Source of the DNA: JABMRP01 sp964444795
GTDB lineage: Bacteria; Planctomycetota; Planctomycetia; Pirellulales; Thermoguttaceae
Assembly: GCA_964444795.1 (NCBI GenBank)
Contig: CAYUIQ010000239.1
Coordinates: 1-13,207, forward strand
Direction: 5' to 3'
DNA length: 13,207 nt
Positions 1-6,617 of the stretch are shown here, piece after piece. Each line of letters opens with the position of its first letter. The first letter of the stretch is position 1. The notes beneath the pieces were generated by a model. It searched no databases, had not been told where the DNA came from, and saw nothing but the letters and a program-made list of their open reading frames with translations. Position numbers and translations under genes: made by a program.

Positions 1-45
1 GGCTCTTGTGGCGATCCACCACCCAAAGAGCCGGCGCCTTCGGCT
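1..45. repeat. Intergenic inverted repeat at window start
   Basis: Bases 1-7 (GGCTCTT) pair perfectly with 26-32 (AAGAGCC), and an inner GTGG (8-11) pairs with CCAC (16-19) around a CGAT loop. A second, overlapping stem can form between AGCCG (29-33) and CGGCT (41-45). No T-run follows, so this is not a textbook terminator. It may be the tail of an upstream transcript or a dispersed hairpin repeat. The window edge prevents a decision. Confidence 0.4.
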
Positions 46-96
46 GGGCGTTAAACGAGCCTGCGCGAATCACCACCCTAACCAACTGTACCGCCC

Positions 97-1110
97 ATGC
101 CACCCGAACGATTCCGATGTTATCTCGTCACCAAGGATGAGGATGGAAATGTCAGCGGCCGGATGGCCGAACGGGCGCTCGACGAGTTGCCCCATGGCGA
201 CGTGCTGGTCCGCGTGGCCCACACGTCGCTGAACTACAAGGACGCGCTGGCCGCCACCGGGCACCCGGGCGTCAACAAGACGTTTCCGCACATCCCCGGA
301 GTCGACGTCGCCGGCGTGGTCGCCGCCAGCGGTGTGTACGAATGGGTGGAGGGCGATTCGGTCATCGTTACCGGTTTTCAGATGGGCAGCAATCGCTGGG
401 GCGGATTCGCCGAATACATCAGCGTGCCGCAGGACTGGGTCGTGCCGTTGCCCGAAGGGTTGACGTTGCGCGAGAGTATGGTCTTGGGCACCGCCGGGTT
501 CACTGCCGGGCTGTGTATCGAGGCATTGCAGCGGCACAACGTACACCCCGACGGCGGCGAGGTGGTCGTGACCGGCGCCAGCGGCGGCGTGGGGAGCATG
601 GCCGTGGCGATCTTGAGCAAGCTCGGCTATCAGGTGGCCGCCGTGACCGGCAAGCCGTCGGCACACGAGTTTCTCCGGGGTCTGGGAGCCGCGGAAATCC
701 TTCCCCGCGAGGCGGTCGATGACCGCGGCGGCAAACCCCTACTCAGCGGACGATGGGCCGGGGCCGTTGACGTGGCGGGAGGCAATGTCCTTGGCACCGT
801 GCTCCGCGCGTTGCGCCATGGCGGATGCGTTGCCGCGTGTGGGCTGACTGCCGGGTTCGACCTGCCGGTGACCGTCTATCCGTTCATCCTTCGCATGGTA
901 ACTCTCAGCGGCATCGACGCGGCCGAGTGTCCGATACCGTTACGCCATGAAACGTGGGAGCGGCTTGCCCGACCGTGGAAGATCGACTACCCCCAGGAGT
1001 ACGTGCGAGAGATCGAATTGGCCGACGTACCGCCGGCAATCGACGAGATCCTGGCCGGCAAGATCACCGGACGAACCGTGATTCGCGTCGGCGGGGAAGA
1101 CGATGTATGA
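97..1110 (+). CDS. AcuI/YhdH-family NADPH-dependent oxidoreductase (zinc-free MDR)
   Basis: The 337-aa product is a full-length medium-chain dehydrogenase/reductase of the zinc-free YhdH/YhfP (acrylyl-CoA reductase AcuI) type, which reduces activated double bonds such as acryloyl-CoA with NADPH in the cytoplasm. The GroES-like N-terminal half carries the family motif SLNYKDAL (residues 44-51), followed by HIPGVDVAG (65-73). The Rossmann half has the nucleotide-binding loop TGASGGVGSMA (159-169). No structural-zinc cysteine cluster is visible, as expected for this family. The ATG at 97 gives the usual family N-terminus but has no clear Shine-Dalgarno sequence. The gene overlaps archease by 8 bp, so it is probably cotranscribed with archease and rtcB. 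That partnership has no obvious biochemical reason. The true substrate is not readable from sequence; the family call is firm. Confidence 0.9.
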   Translation: MPPERFRCYLVTKDEDGNVSGRMAERALDELPHGDVLVRVAHTSLNYKDALAATGHPGVNKTFPHIPGVDVAGVVAASGVYEWVEGDSVIVTGFQMGSNRWGGFAEYISVPQDWVVPLPEGLTLRESMVLGTAGFTAGLCIEALQRHNVHPDGGEVVVTGASGGVGSMAVAILSKLGYQVAAVTGKPSAHEFLRGLGAAEILPREAVDDRGGKPLLSGRWAGAVDVAGGNVLGTVLRALRHGGCVAACGLTAGFDLPVTVYPFILRMVTLSGIDAAECPIPLRHETWERLARPWKIDYPQEYVREIELADVPPAIDEILAGKITGRTVIRVGGEDDV

Positions 1111-1513
1111 GATCTTTGAGCATACAGCCGATCTGGGGTTGCGGATTCGATCGGATAATCTCCGCGGGCTGTTCGGCGAGGCCGGTTTGGCCCTTTTCTC
1201 GGCCATTGTGGTGAACCTCGACGTGGTTCGGCCGGTCCAGGAGGTGACGATCCAGCTTGAGGCCGATCGCCGCGACGACTTGTTGCACGACTGGCTGGCC
1301 GAACTGCTGTTCATTTTCGACACGCGAAGGCTGGTGCTGGGTGAGTTTGAAGTCGACGTGAGTGAGACCCGTTTGTCGGCCACTGCCCGCGGTGAACCGC
1401 TCGATACCGACCGGCACCAATGCGATGCCGATATCAAGGCGATCACCTACCACGCCCTGAAAGTCGAACCGCAAGACGGCGGCTGGCTGGCCGAGGTGAT
1501 CGTCGATGTTTGA
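1103..1513 (+). CDS. Archease (RtcB cofactor)
   Basis: This 136-aa protein has the archease length and signature: HTADLGLRI (residues 7-15) near the N-terminus, with the metal-site Asp at D10, and DADIKAITYHALKV close to the C-terminus. Archease speeds guanylylation of RtcB at its active-site histidine and lets it turn over repeatedly in tRNA splicing and RNA repair. The ATG lies inside the end of the upstream oxidoreductase gene (8-bp overlap), preceded by GGGGAAG, so translational coupling is likely. The gene is followed after 27 bp by rtcB, its known partner, which strongly supports the call. The family is typical of archaea and animals and occurs patchily in bacteria. Confidence 0.93.
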   Translation: MYEIFEHTADLGLRIRSDNLRGLFGEAGLALFSAIVVNLDVVRPVQEVTIQLEADRRDDLLHDWLAELLFIFDTRRLVLGEFEVDVSETRLSATARGEPLDTDRHQCDADIKAITYHALKVEPQDGGWLAEVIVDV

Positions 1514-1540
1514 CTGAAACACCAGCCAAGAGGTTGAGCC

Positions 1541-3004
1541 ATGAGCAAGTCCGGCTACAGCGGACCGCTGGAGAAGATCGACAAGAACTGCTGGCGGATT
1601 CCCAAAACGTACAAGAACGGGATGCGCGTCGAGGGGCGGATCTTTGCCGACGATCGGCTTCTGGAGCAGATTCGCGCCGACCAGGCACCCGAGCAGGTCG
1701 CCAACGTGGCCTCCCTGCCGGGAATCCAAATGGCCAGCCTGGCGATGCCCGATATTCACTGGGGCTACGGATTCTGCATCGGCGGGGTCTGCGCTACCGA
1801 TCCGGAGGCCGGCGGTGTCGTTTCGCCCGGCGGCGTCGGCTACGATATCAATTGCGGCGTCCGGCTGGTTCGTTCGAACTTGACGCACGAGGAAATCCGC
1901 GACCGGATCGAACCGCTCACCCAGGCCCTATTCCAGCGCATCCCGGCCGGCGTGGGACGCGACGGCCCCTATCGCTTCAATCAGAAGGAACTGGGCAAGA
2001 TCCTCAGCCACGGTTGTGGCTTTCTGAAGACTCGCGGCCTGGCCACCGATTCCGACCTCCAGAACACCGAAGCCGAGGGCTGTCTCGAAGACGCCGATCC
2101 GGCCGAGGTCAGCGGGCGGGCCTTCCAGCGCGGCGCCGGCCAATGCGGCACGCTGGGCTCGGGTAACCATTTCCTCGAGATCCAAGTGGTCGACGAAATT
2201 CACGACGTCGATGCGGCGCCGGTGATGGGGTTGGCGGAAGGACAAATCTGCGTGATGATCCACTCCGGCTCGCGCGGGTTGGGCTACCAGATTTGCGACG
2301 ATGCGCTGCGGTTGCTGCGTAACGTCCCCGAGAAGTACGGCATCCGCCTGCCCGACCGGCAGTTGGCCTGCGCCCCGGTCAATAGTGCCGAGGGACAGCA
2401 GTACCTTGGTGCGATGCGCGCGGCGGCCAACTACGCCTGGGCCAACCGGCAGTTGCTCATGTGGCAAACGCGCGAGGTGGCGGCTGAGTTTTTCGGCCGC
2501 GATTGGGAATCCATGCAAATGACCCTGGTCTACGACGTCGCCCACAACATCGCCAAGCTGGAAAAGCATACTGTCGACGGGCGGCTCAAGGAACTGTGTG
2601 TCCACCGCAAGGGCGCCACACGGGCGTTTCCGCCCGGACACCCTGAAGTACCTGATCGTTACCAACAGATCGGTCAACCGGTCATCATCCCGGGCGACAT
2701 GGGCCGAGCCAGTTGGGTGCTGGTGGGACAACCCGGCAGCATGGAGCGGGCGTTTGGTAGCAGTTGTCACGGAGCGGGACGTGTGATGAGCCGCAAAGCG
2801 GCCGTACGCCATGCCGAGGGACGGCGAATCGACCGCGAACTAGCCCAACAGGGGGTGGTTGCCAAGTGCCGCAGTCGCCGGGGGCTCGCCGAAGAGCAGC
2901 CGGCAGCGTATAAAGACGTCAGCCACGTGGTCAATATCGTCCACAAGGCGGGCTTGGCCAAGAAAGTCGCCCGGCTTCGCCCGCTGGGCGTGATTAAGGG
3001 GTAG
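1541..3004 (+). CDS. rtcB: RNA-splicing ligase RtcB
   Basis: The 487-aa protein is an RtcB 3'-phosphate/5'-OH RNA ligase, which uses GTP and Mn2+ to join 2',3'-cyclic-phosphate or 3'-phosphate ends to 5'-OH ends. Every expected active-site block is present: YDINCGVRL with D102 and C105, GSGNHFLE with H210, HSGSRGLGYQ beginning at H241, VAHN with H335, and the guanylylation site SSCHGAGR with H410. HRKGATRAFPPGHP (355-368) is also typical. The length matches the archaeal/eukaryal-like long class (about 480-505 aa) rather than the roughly 400-aa E. coli type, which is the class usually paired with archease. A good Shine-Dalgarno AGAGG lies 7 bp before the ATG. The protein should be catalytically complete. 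Whether it acts in tRNA splicing or in stress-induced RNA repair is not shown by the sequence. Confidence 0.97.
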   Translation: MSKSGYSGPLEKIDKNCWRIPKTYKNGMRVEGRIFADDRLLEQIRADQAPEQVANVASLPGIQMASLAMPDIHWGYGFCIGGVCATDPEAGGVVSPGGVGYDINCGVRLVRSNLTHEEIRDRIEPLTQALFQRIPAGVGRDGPYRFNQKELGKILSHGCGFLKTRGLATDSDLQNTEAEGCLEDADPAEVSGRAFQRGAGQCGTLGSGNHFLEIQVVDEIHDVDAAPVMGLAEGQICVMIHSGSRGLGYQICDDALRLLRNVPEKYGIRLPDRQLACAPVNSAEGQQYLGAMRAAANYAWANRQLLMWQTREVAAEFFGRDWESMQMTLVYDVAHNIAKLEKHTVDGRLKELCVHRKGATRAFPPGHPEVPDRYQQIGQPVIIPGDMGRASWVLVGQPGSMERAFGSSCHGAGRVMSRKAAVRHAEGRRIDRELAQQGVVAKCRSRRGLAEEQPAAYKDVSHVVNIVHKAGLAKKVARLRPLGVIKG

Positions 3005-3016
3005 ATTGCGTCCCGT

Positions 3017-3122
3017 AATTGTGTACGATGGCCCTGCGAGGCCGTCGATAATCCCGGACCGACGGGCTCGGAGGCCCATCGTACAATTAGGACCGACGGG
3101 CTCGGAGGCCCATCGTACAATT
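3017..3122. repeat. Three-copy hairpin repeat cluster (one inverted, two direct)
   Basis: Two identical 33-bp units (3056-3088 and 3090-3122) lie in direct orientation separated by one base. An imperfect inverted copy lies at about 3017-3054. Each copy holds a 22-nt hairpin with an 8-bp stem and 6-nt loop, at 3026-3047, 3060-3081 and 3094-3115. Read in a common orientation, the stems are CGATGGCC/GGCCGTCG in copy 1 and CGATGGGC/GCCCGTCG in copies 2 and 3. One stem position has therefore switched from C-G to G-C while staying paired, and the same T-G wobble is kept in all three. The cluster sits just after the rtcB stop and may also end that transcript, though no long T-run follows. It looks like a dispersed intergenic repeat family. 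Confidence 0.85.
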
Positions 3123-3198
3123 TTGAACGATCGGGACAACTTAGCGCTGTCGTAATAGGAGGATCAGGTTAGGCACGGACATCGGAACAGAACGCAAC

Positions 3199-3214
3199 CG
3201 GACGGACGGACGGA
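3199..3214. repeat. Short tetranucleotide tandem repeat (CGGA x4)
   Basis: Four exact copies of CGGA run in tandem 50 bp upstream of the PEBP gene start. The tract lies in the presumed 5' leader rather than in coding sequence. Its short length makes a slippage-based switch unlikely. Confidence 0.7.
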
Positions 3215-3265
3215 GAGGGCGCTTCGGCGAACCACCATACGGCCAGTTCTGAAGGAGACGAACCG

Positions 3266-3751
3266 ATGACGATTAAGGTCACCAGCCCCGCGTTTTCTGG
3301 AGGCGGGCGGATTCCGGCGAAATACACGGGCGATAGCCCCGAAGACATTTCGCCCCCGCTTGCCTGGACCGGCATTCCGGAAAATGCGAGGGAACTGGTA
3401 CTAATCTGTGAGGATCCCGACGCACCAACCCCCGAGCCGTGGGTCCATTGGGTGATCTACAAGATTCCCGCCACGGCCACGGGCCTGCCCGAGGGAATTG
3501 CCAAGAAACCGCGCCCTCGACAACCGTCCGGCGTTCTCCAGGGGAAGAATTCGTGGCCCAGCGGGCAGATGATTGGTTACCGTGGTCCCATGCCTCCGCC
3601 GCGCCACGGCACGCACCACTACTACTTCCGGCTGTACGCCCTGGAAGGCCACCTGGTCGCCGAGGCCGGGCTGTCGAAGAAGGGGCTGTGGCAGGAAATA
3701 TCCAATCACATTGTCGCCCATGGCGAGTTGGTTGGCACGTACGAAAGGTGA
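3266..3751 (+). CDS. YbhB/YbcL-family Raf kinase inhibitor-like protein (PEBP fold)
   Basis: This 161-aa protein belongs to the bacterial phosphatidylethanolamine-binding-protein family (YbhB/YbcL), small cytoplasmic or periplasmic ligand-binding proteins of unclear physiological role. Diagnostic blocks are CEDPDAPTPEPWVHWVIY (about residues 48-65), which contains the DPDAP anion-pocket motif, and GYRGPMPPPRHGTHHYYF (104-121), followed by RLYALE. No signal peptide is visible, so a cytoplasmic location is likely. A strong Shine-Dalgarno AAGGAG (3252-3257) lies 8 bp before the ATG. The gene stops 3 bp before the GTG of the next gene, so the two are probably cotranscribed. The family call is secure; the ligand is unknown. 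Confidence 0.93.
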   Translation: MTIKVTSPAFSGGGRIPAKYTGDSPEDISPPLAWTGIPENARELVLICEDPDAPTPEPWVHWVIYKIPATATGLPEGIAKKPRPRQPSGVLQGKNSWPSGQMIGYRGPMPPPRHGTHHYYFRLYALEGHLVAEAGLSKKGLWQEISNHIVAHGELVGTYER

Positions 3752-3754
3752 GCG

Positions 3755-4480
3755 GTGCCCGACACGCGATCGCACCGAGGACCCCATCCCGAAGACTCGC
3801 AACTCTTCCGGACGGCCATGGTGCCGACGCTACGGCGGGCCACCGCCGAGTTGTGTTGGTTGCTGGACCGGGGTTACGCCCGGCCCTCGTCGCTGAAATT
3901 GGTCGGCGACCGCCACGAACTGGTCGCCCGCCAGCGAACCGCGGTGGCTCGGTGTACCTGCACCGCGGATCAGCGGATGGACCGCCGACGGCGCCGGATC
4001 GAAGCCGAGGCCCTCGTTGGCCGGGAGCTATGGCTCGACGGATACAACGTCTTGACCAGCGTCGAAGCCGCGCTGGCCGGGGGGGTCATCCTCGAAGGGG
4101 TCGACGGATCGTACCGCGACATGGCTAGTATGCACGGAAGCTACCGCCGGGTCGAGGAAACAGTGCCCGCGCTGGAGCGGATTGCCCGAGTGACCGAATC
4201 GGCGGGCGTCCGCGCTTGCCGCTGGCTGTTGGACCGGCCCGTCTCCAACAGCGGACGTCTGAAGGCGGTAATCGAGCGCCTTGCAGCCGAGCGAGATTGG
4301 AAGTGGCGGATCGATCTGGTGGCCGACCCCGATCCGATACTGGCCGAGTGCGAAACGACGGTTGCCACGGCCGATAGCGAGATCTTGGATCGATGCCGAT
4401 GTTGGTTCAATCTGGCCCGGGAAACGATCGATCGGCATGTCCCTGAAGCACGCGTCGTGCGTCTGGTCGGGGCGTCGTGA
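3755..4480 (+). CDS. DUF434-like protein, possibly with a DUF5616-type C-terminal domain
   Basis: The 241-aa protein opens with HRGPHPEDSQLF (residues 7-18), then LRRATAELCWLLDRGY (26-41) and SLKLVGDRHEL (46-56). I recognise this pattern from the DUF434 family, best known in archaea. The C-terminal half (from about 90) starts with ELWLDGYNVLTSVEAAL (91-107) and continues with LLDRPVSNSGRLK (158-170) and ATADSEILD (204-212). The DGYN start and spaced acidic residues (D95, D160, D207) recall NYN/PIN-like nucleases, but that link is my inference by eye. The GTG start is chosen because the family N-terminus (HRGPHPED) lies upstream of the first ATG at 3819, and AGGTG overlaps the preceding stop. 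Tight spacing to the PEBP gene suggests one transcript. No function is established. Confidence 0.75.
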   Translation: MPDTRSHRGPHPEDSQLFRTAMVPTLRRATAELCWLLDRGYARPSSLKLVGDRHELVARQRTAVARCTCTADQRMDRRRRRIEAEALVGRELWLDGYNVLTSVEAALAGGVILEGVDGSYRDMASMHGSYRRVEETVPALERIARVTESAGVRACRWLLDRPVSNSGRLKAVIERLAAERDWKWRIDLVADPDPILAECETTVATADSEILDRCRCWFNLARETIDRHVPEARVVRLVGAS

Positions 4481-4485
4481 CGCCC
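4470..4485. terminator. Hairpin over the DUF434 gene stop codon
   Basis: GGGCGTC (4470-4476) and GACGCCC (4479-4485) are perfectly complementary arms spanning the TGA stop. As RNA this folds as a 6-bp GC-rich stem with a 4-nt loop. There is no downstream T-run, so it may be only a weak or factor-dependent end signal, or simply a palindrome. Confidence 0.3.
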
Positions 4486-4644
4486 ACCCCAAGTGTCGTC
4501 GCAGTGACCTATGCTCCATCGGACGGACCCCCTCCCTTGGCGTAAGAGGTGTCCGCGCCGACCCGTATGTCGCCATGGTTGTCTCACCCGTGTTTGGGGT
4601 GGATGGATGCGTGTAACTGGCTTGTGCGACACACTTTAAGTCGT

Positions 4645-4656
4645 GTGCTTAAGCAC
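4645..4656. promoter_or_regulatory. Perfect 12-bp palindrome GTGCTTAAGCAC (operator candidate)
   Basis: GTGCTTAAGCAC is its own reverse complement. It lies 55 bp upstream of the TATAAT box of pckA, at about -70 relative to the predicted transcription start. That position would fit an activator or repressor dimer site, but it is a single copy and no regulator is encoded nearby. It is a candidate only. Confidence 0.3.
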
Positions 4657-4687
4657 CGAAGTCCACCCCTGGTGGTCCTCGGGGTAC

Positions 4688-4716
4688 TAGAAAGTCGGGC
4701 CCCGATCCTCTATAAT
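4688..4716 (+). promoter_or_regulatory. Predicted sigma70-type promoter of pckA
   Basis: A perfect -10 hexamer TATAAT at 4711-4716 is preceded, with the ideal 17-bp spacer, by TAGAAA at 4688-4693, which matches 4 of 6 positions of TTGACA. The predicted start near 4723 leaves a leader of about 120 nt before the pckA ATG. It is the most promoter-like site I found in the window. Confidence 0.5.
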
Positions 4717-4843
4717 CTTCTCCGCTGATATGGGGTCGGGGCTATCAGGGCGGTCGCCAGGGTTTGCCGCGGCCGAGAAACCGGTTCGTAACGCCTTCGG
4801 GCTTCTTGTCGTTTTTTTGTCGCATGTAGTTTGGGAAAAGTCC

Positions 4844-6448
4844 ATGACAACAGATTTTGATCTCAGTGCTTTCGGTATCCATGTCCAGCGAGTGGTCCGC
4901 AATCCGTCGCCGGCAACGCTCTACGAAGACGGCTTGGCCAACGACAACGCCGCGATCATGTCCAGCGGTGCGCTGGCCACGAATTCCGGCGAGAAGAGGG
5001 GCCGAAGCCCCAAAGACAAGCGGATCGTCGAACGCGCCGCCAGCAAGGACGACATCTGGTGGGGCGATATCAACATGAAGATCGGCGAAGAGACCTTCAT
5101 GCTCAACCGCCAGCGAGCCATCGACTACCTGAACTCCAGGGATTCGCTCTACGTTATCGACGGGTTCGCCGGATGGGACCCCGAGTACCGGATCAAGGTG
5201 CGCGTCATTTGCTCCCGGGCGTATCATGCCCTGTTCATGCACAACATGCTCATGCGTCCCAGTGACAAAGAACTCGCTGATTTCGGCAAGCCCGATTACG
5301 TGATCTACAACGCCGGCCTGTTTCCGGCGGCACCGAACCGGCCCGAGCTGACTTCGCGGACCAGCGTGAACCTCAGCTTCGAGACGGGCGAGTTCGTCAT
5401 CCTGGGGAGCCAATACGCCGGCGAGATGAAGAAGGGCGTATTTACGATCATGAACTACCTCATGCCGAAGCAAGACGTGCTCTCGATGCACTGCTCGGCA
5501 AACGAGGGTCCCGACGGCGATCTCTCGCTGTTCTTCGGTCTCTCGGGAACGGGGAAAACGACCCTCTCGGCCGATCCCCACCGGCCGTTGCTGGGAGACG
5601 ACGAACACTGCTGGTGCGATAAAGGAATTTTCAACATCGAAGGCGGTTGCTACGCTAAGACGATCGACCTGTCGGCCGAGAAGGAGCCCGAGATTTTCGA
5701 GGCGATTCGATTCGGCTCGGTCCTGGAAAACGTGATCTACGATCCCCGCACGCGGGAAGTCGACTACGCCGACGATTCGCTGACGGAAAATACCCGCGCT
5801 TCGTACCCCATCGAATTCATCCCCAACGCCAAGATTCCCTGCACGGGCAATCACCCGTCGAACGTCGTTCTGCTCACCTGCGATGCGTTCGGCGTGCTTC
5901 CGCCGGTAAGTCTGCTGACGCCCGAGCAGGCGATGTACCACTTCATCAGCGGCTACACGGCGAAGGTGGCGGGCACGGAAGTCGGGGTCACCGAGCCGGA
6001 GGCGACGTTCTCGGCCTGTTTTGGCGCGGCGTTCCTGGTTTGGCATCCGACGAAGTACGCCCACCTGTTGGCCGACCGAATGAAGCGACACGGTTCGCGA
6101 GCCTGGCTGGTCAACACCGGCTGGTCCGGCGGTCCGTACGGTGTTGGGGAACGGCTCTCTCTGCCCTATACGCGATGCATTATCGATGCGATCCACAGCG
6201 GCGAACTGGCCGACGCGCCGTCGGTCGAGGACCCGTTGTTCGGGCTGCGAATCCCGACGAAGTGTACGGGAGTACCCGACGAAATCCTTATCTCGAAGAA
6301 CACCTGGGCCGACAAAGCGGCTTATCAGAAGACAGCCAACAAGCTGGCCACGCTTTTCCGCGACAACTTCCAGCGATACTCCGGCGATGCCAGCGATGAA
6401 ATCCGCCGGGCCGGTCCCAAGGCACCGGAAGAAGTTTCCGGCTCGTAA
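4844..6448 (+). CDS. pckA: Phosphoenolpyruvate carboxykinase (ATP)
   Basis: PckA converts oxaloacetate and ATP to PEP, CO2 and ADP, the first committed step of gluconeogenesis. From the ATG at 4844 the product is 534 aa, the normal length of the ATP-dependent class. Diagnostic blocks are GRSPKDK (residues 53-59), YAGEMKKGVFTIMNY, the P-loop GLSGTGKTTLS (232-242, K238), the metal site GDDEH (251-255), FNIEGGCYAKTI and GVTEPEATFSACFGAAF. The frame stays open to 4730, but those extra 38 codons are not family-like and overlap the predicted leader. The MTTDFDLSAFGIHV start aligns with known N-termini, and GGGAAAAG precedes it. The gene appears to be monocistronic, with its own promoter upstream and a strong hairpin downstream. 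Its product feeds 3-phosphoglycerate, the acceptor of the GpgS gene downstream. Confidence 0.97.
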   Translation: MTTDFDLSAFGIHVQRVVRNPSPATLYEDGLANDNAAIMSSGALATNSGEKRGRSPKDKRIVERAASKDDIWWGDINMKIGEETFMLNRQRAIDYLNSRDSLYVIDGFAGWDPEYRIKVRVICSRAYHALFMHNMLMRPSDKELADFGKPDYVIYNAGLFPAAPNRPELTSRTSVNLSFETGEFVILGSQYAGEMKKGVFTIMNYLMPKQDVLSMHCSANEGPDGDLSLFFGLSGTGKTTLSADPHRPLLGDDEHCWCDKGIFNIEGGCYAKTIDLSAEKEPEIFEAIRFGSVLENVIYDPRTREVDYADDSLTENTRASYPIEFIPNAKIPCTGNHPSNVVLLTCDAFGVLPPVSLLTPEQAMYHFISGYTAKVAGTEVGVTEPEATFSACFGAAFLVWHPTKYAHLLADRMKRHGSRAWLVNTGWSGGPYGVGERLSLPYTRCIIDAIHSGELADAPSVEDPLFGLRIPTKCTGVPDEILISKNTWADKAAYQKTANKLATLFRDNFQRYSGDASDEIRRAGPKAPEEVSGS

Positions 6449-6480
6449 GGGGCCGTTGAAAAAAGTGACACGGACGAAAA

Positions 6481-6516
6481 CGTGTGCCACTGCTTGTAGG
6501 CAAGCCGTGGCACACG
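6481..6516. repeat. Strong 36-nt hairpin after pckA
   Basis: CGTGTGCCAC (6481-6490) and GTGGCACACG (6507-6516) are perfect 10-bp arms. Inside them GCTTG (6492-6496) pairs with CAAGC (6501-6505) around the loop TAGG, leaving one T/C mismatch. The stem is thus 15 pairs plus one mismatch. It begins 32 bp after the pckA stop and could protect or end that transcript, although the T-run of an intrinsic terminator is missing. The style (GTGCCAC...GTGGCAC) resembles dispersed planctomycete intergenic repeats, as far as I recall. Confidence 0.75.
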
Positions 6517-6617
6517 ACTTGTTCAACGGACTGCTGGCCCGGCCGTACCTGCCGTCGACGGAAACCATCGGAACGTCATGCCGATCAGAGACAACCGTGC
6601 AATGAGGTACCGGACCC

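Larger units (their letters stand above)
4481..4843 (+). other. 363-bp intergenic/leader region upstream of pckA
   Basis: No convincing gene is seen here. The region holds a perfect 12-bp palindrome (4645-4656), a 5-bp hairpin CCACC/GGTGG (4663-4675) and a promoter-like TATAAT (4711-4716). The expected transcript leader is about 120 nt. That leader contains AACCGGTT (4779-4786), a small GCC-TTCG-GGC hairpin (4793-4802) and a run of seven T (4812-4818). The reading frame of pckA stays open back to an ATG at 4730, but that extension does not resemble the family N-terminus. Confidence 0.7.

Noticed and set aside
1928..2812. 294-codon antisense frame opposite rtcB
   Set aside because: It lies entirely within rtcB, whose active-site residues are all intact on the plus strand. 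The antisense protein has no family features.
3017..3122. Possible CRISPR array
   Set aside because: The two direct units are separated by one base, not by spacers of 30-40 bp. The third copy is inverted and no cas genes are nearby.
3439..4128. 229-codon plus-strand frame overlapping the PEBP and DUF434 genes
   Set aside because: It is Arg/Pro/Gly-rich and straddles two well-supported genes in another frame, typical of a GC-driven shadow.
4793..4818. Intrinsic terminator/attenuator in the pckA leader
   Set aside because: The stem is only 3 bp (GCC-TTCG-GGC) and the T-run begins nine bases later, so it does not meet the usual layout.
4730..4843. N-terminal extension of pckA to the ATG at 4730
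   Set aside because: The extra 38 residues do not resemble any PEPCK N-terminus and would place the start just 14 bp after the -10 box, roughly 7 bp beyond the predicted transcription start. The ATG at 4844 gives normal length and alignment.
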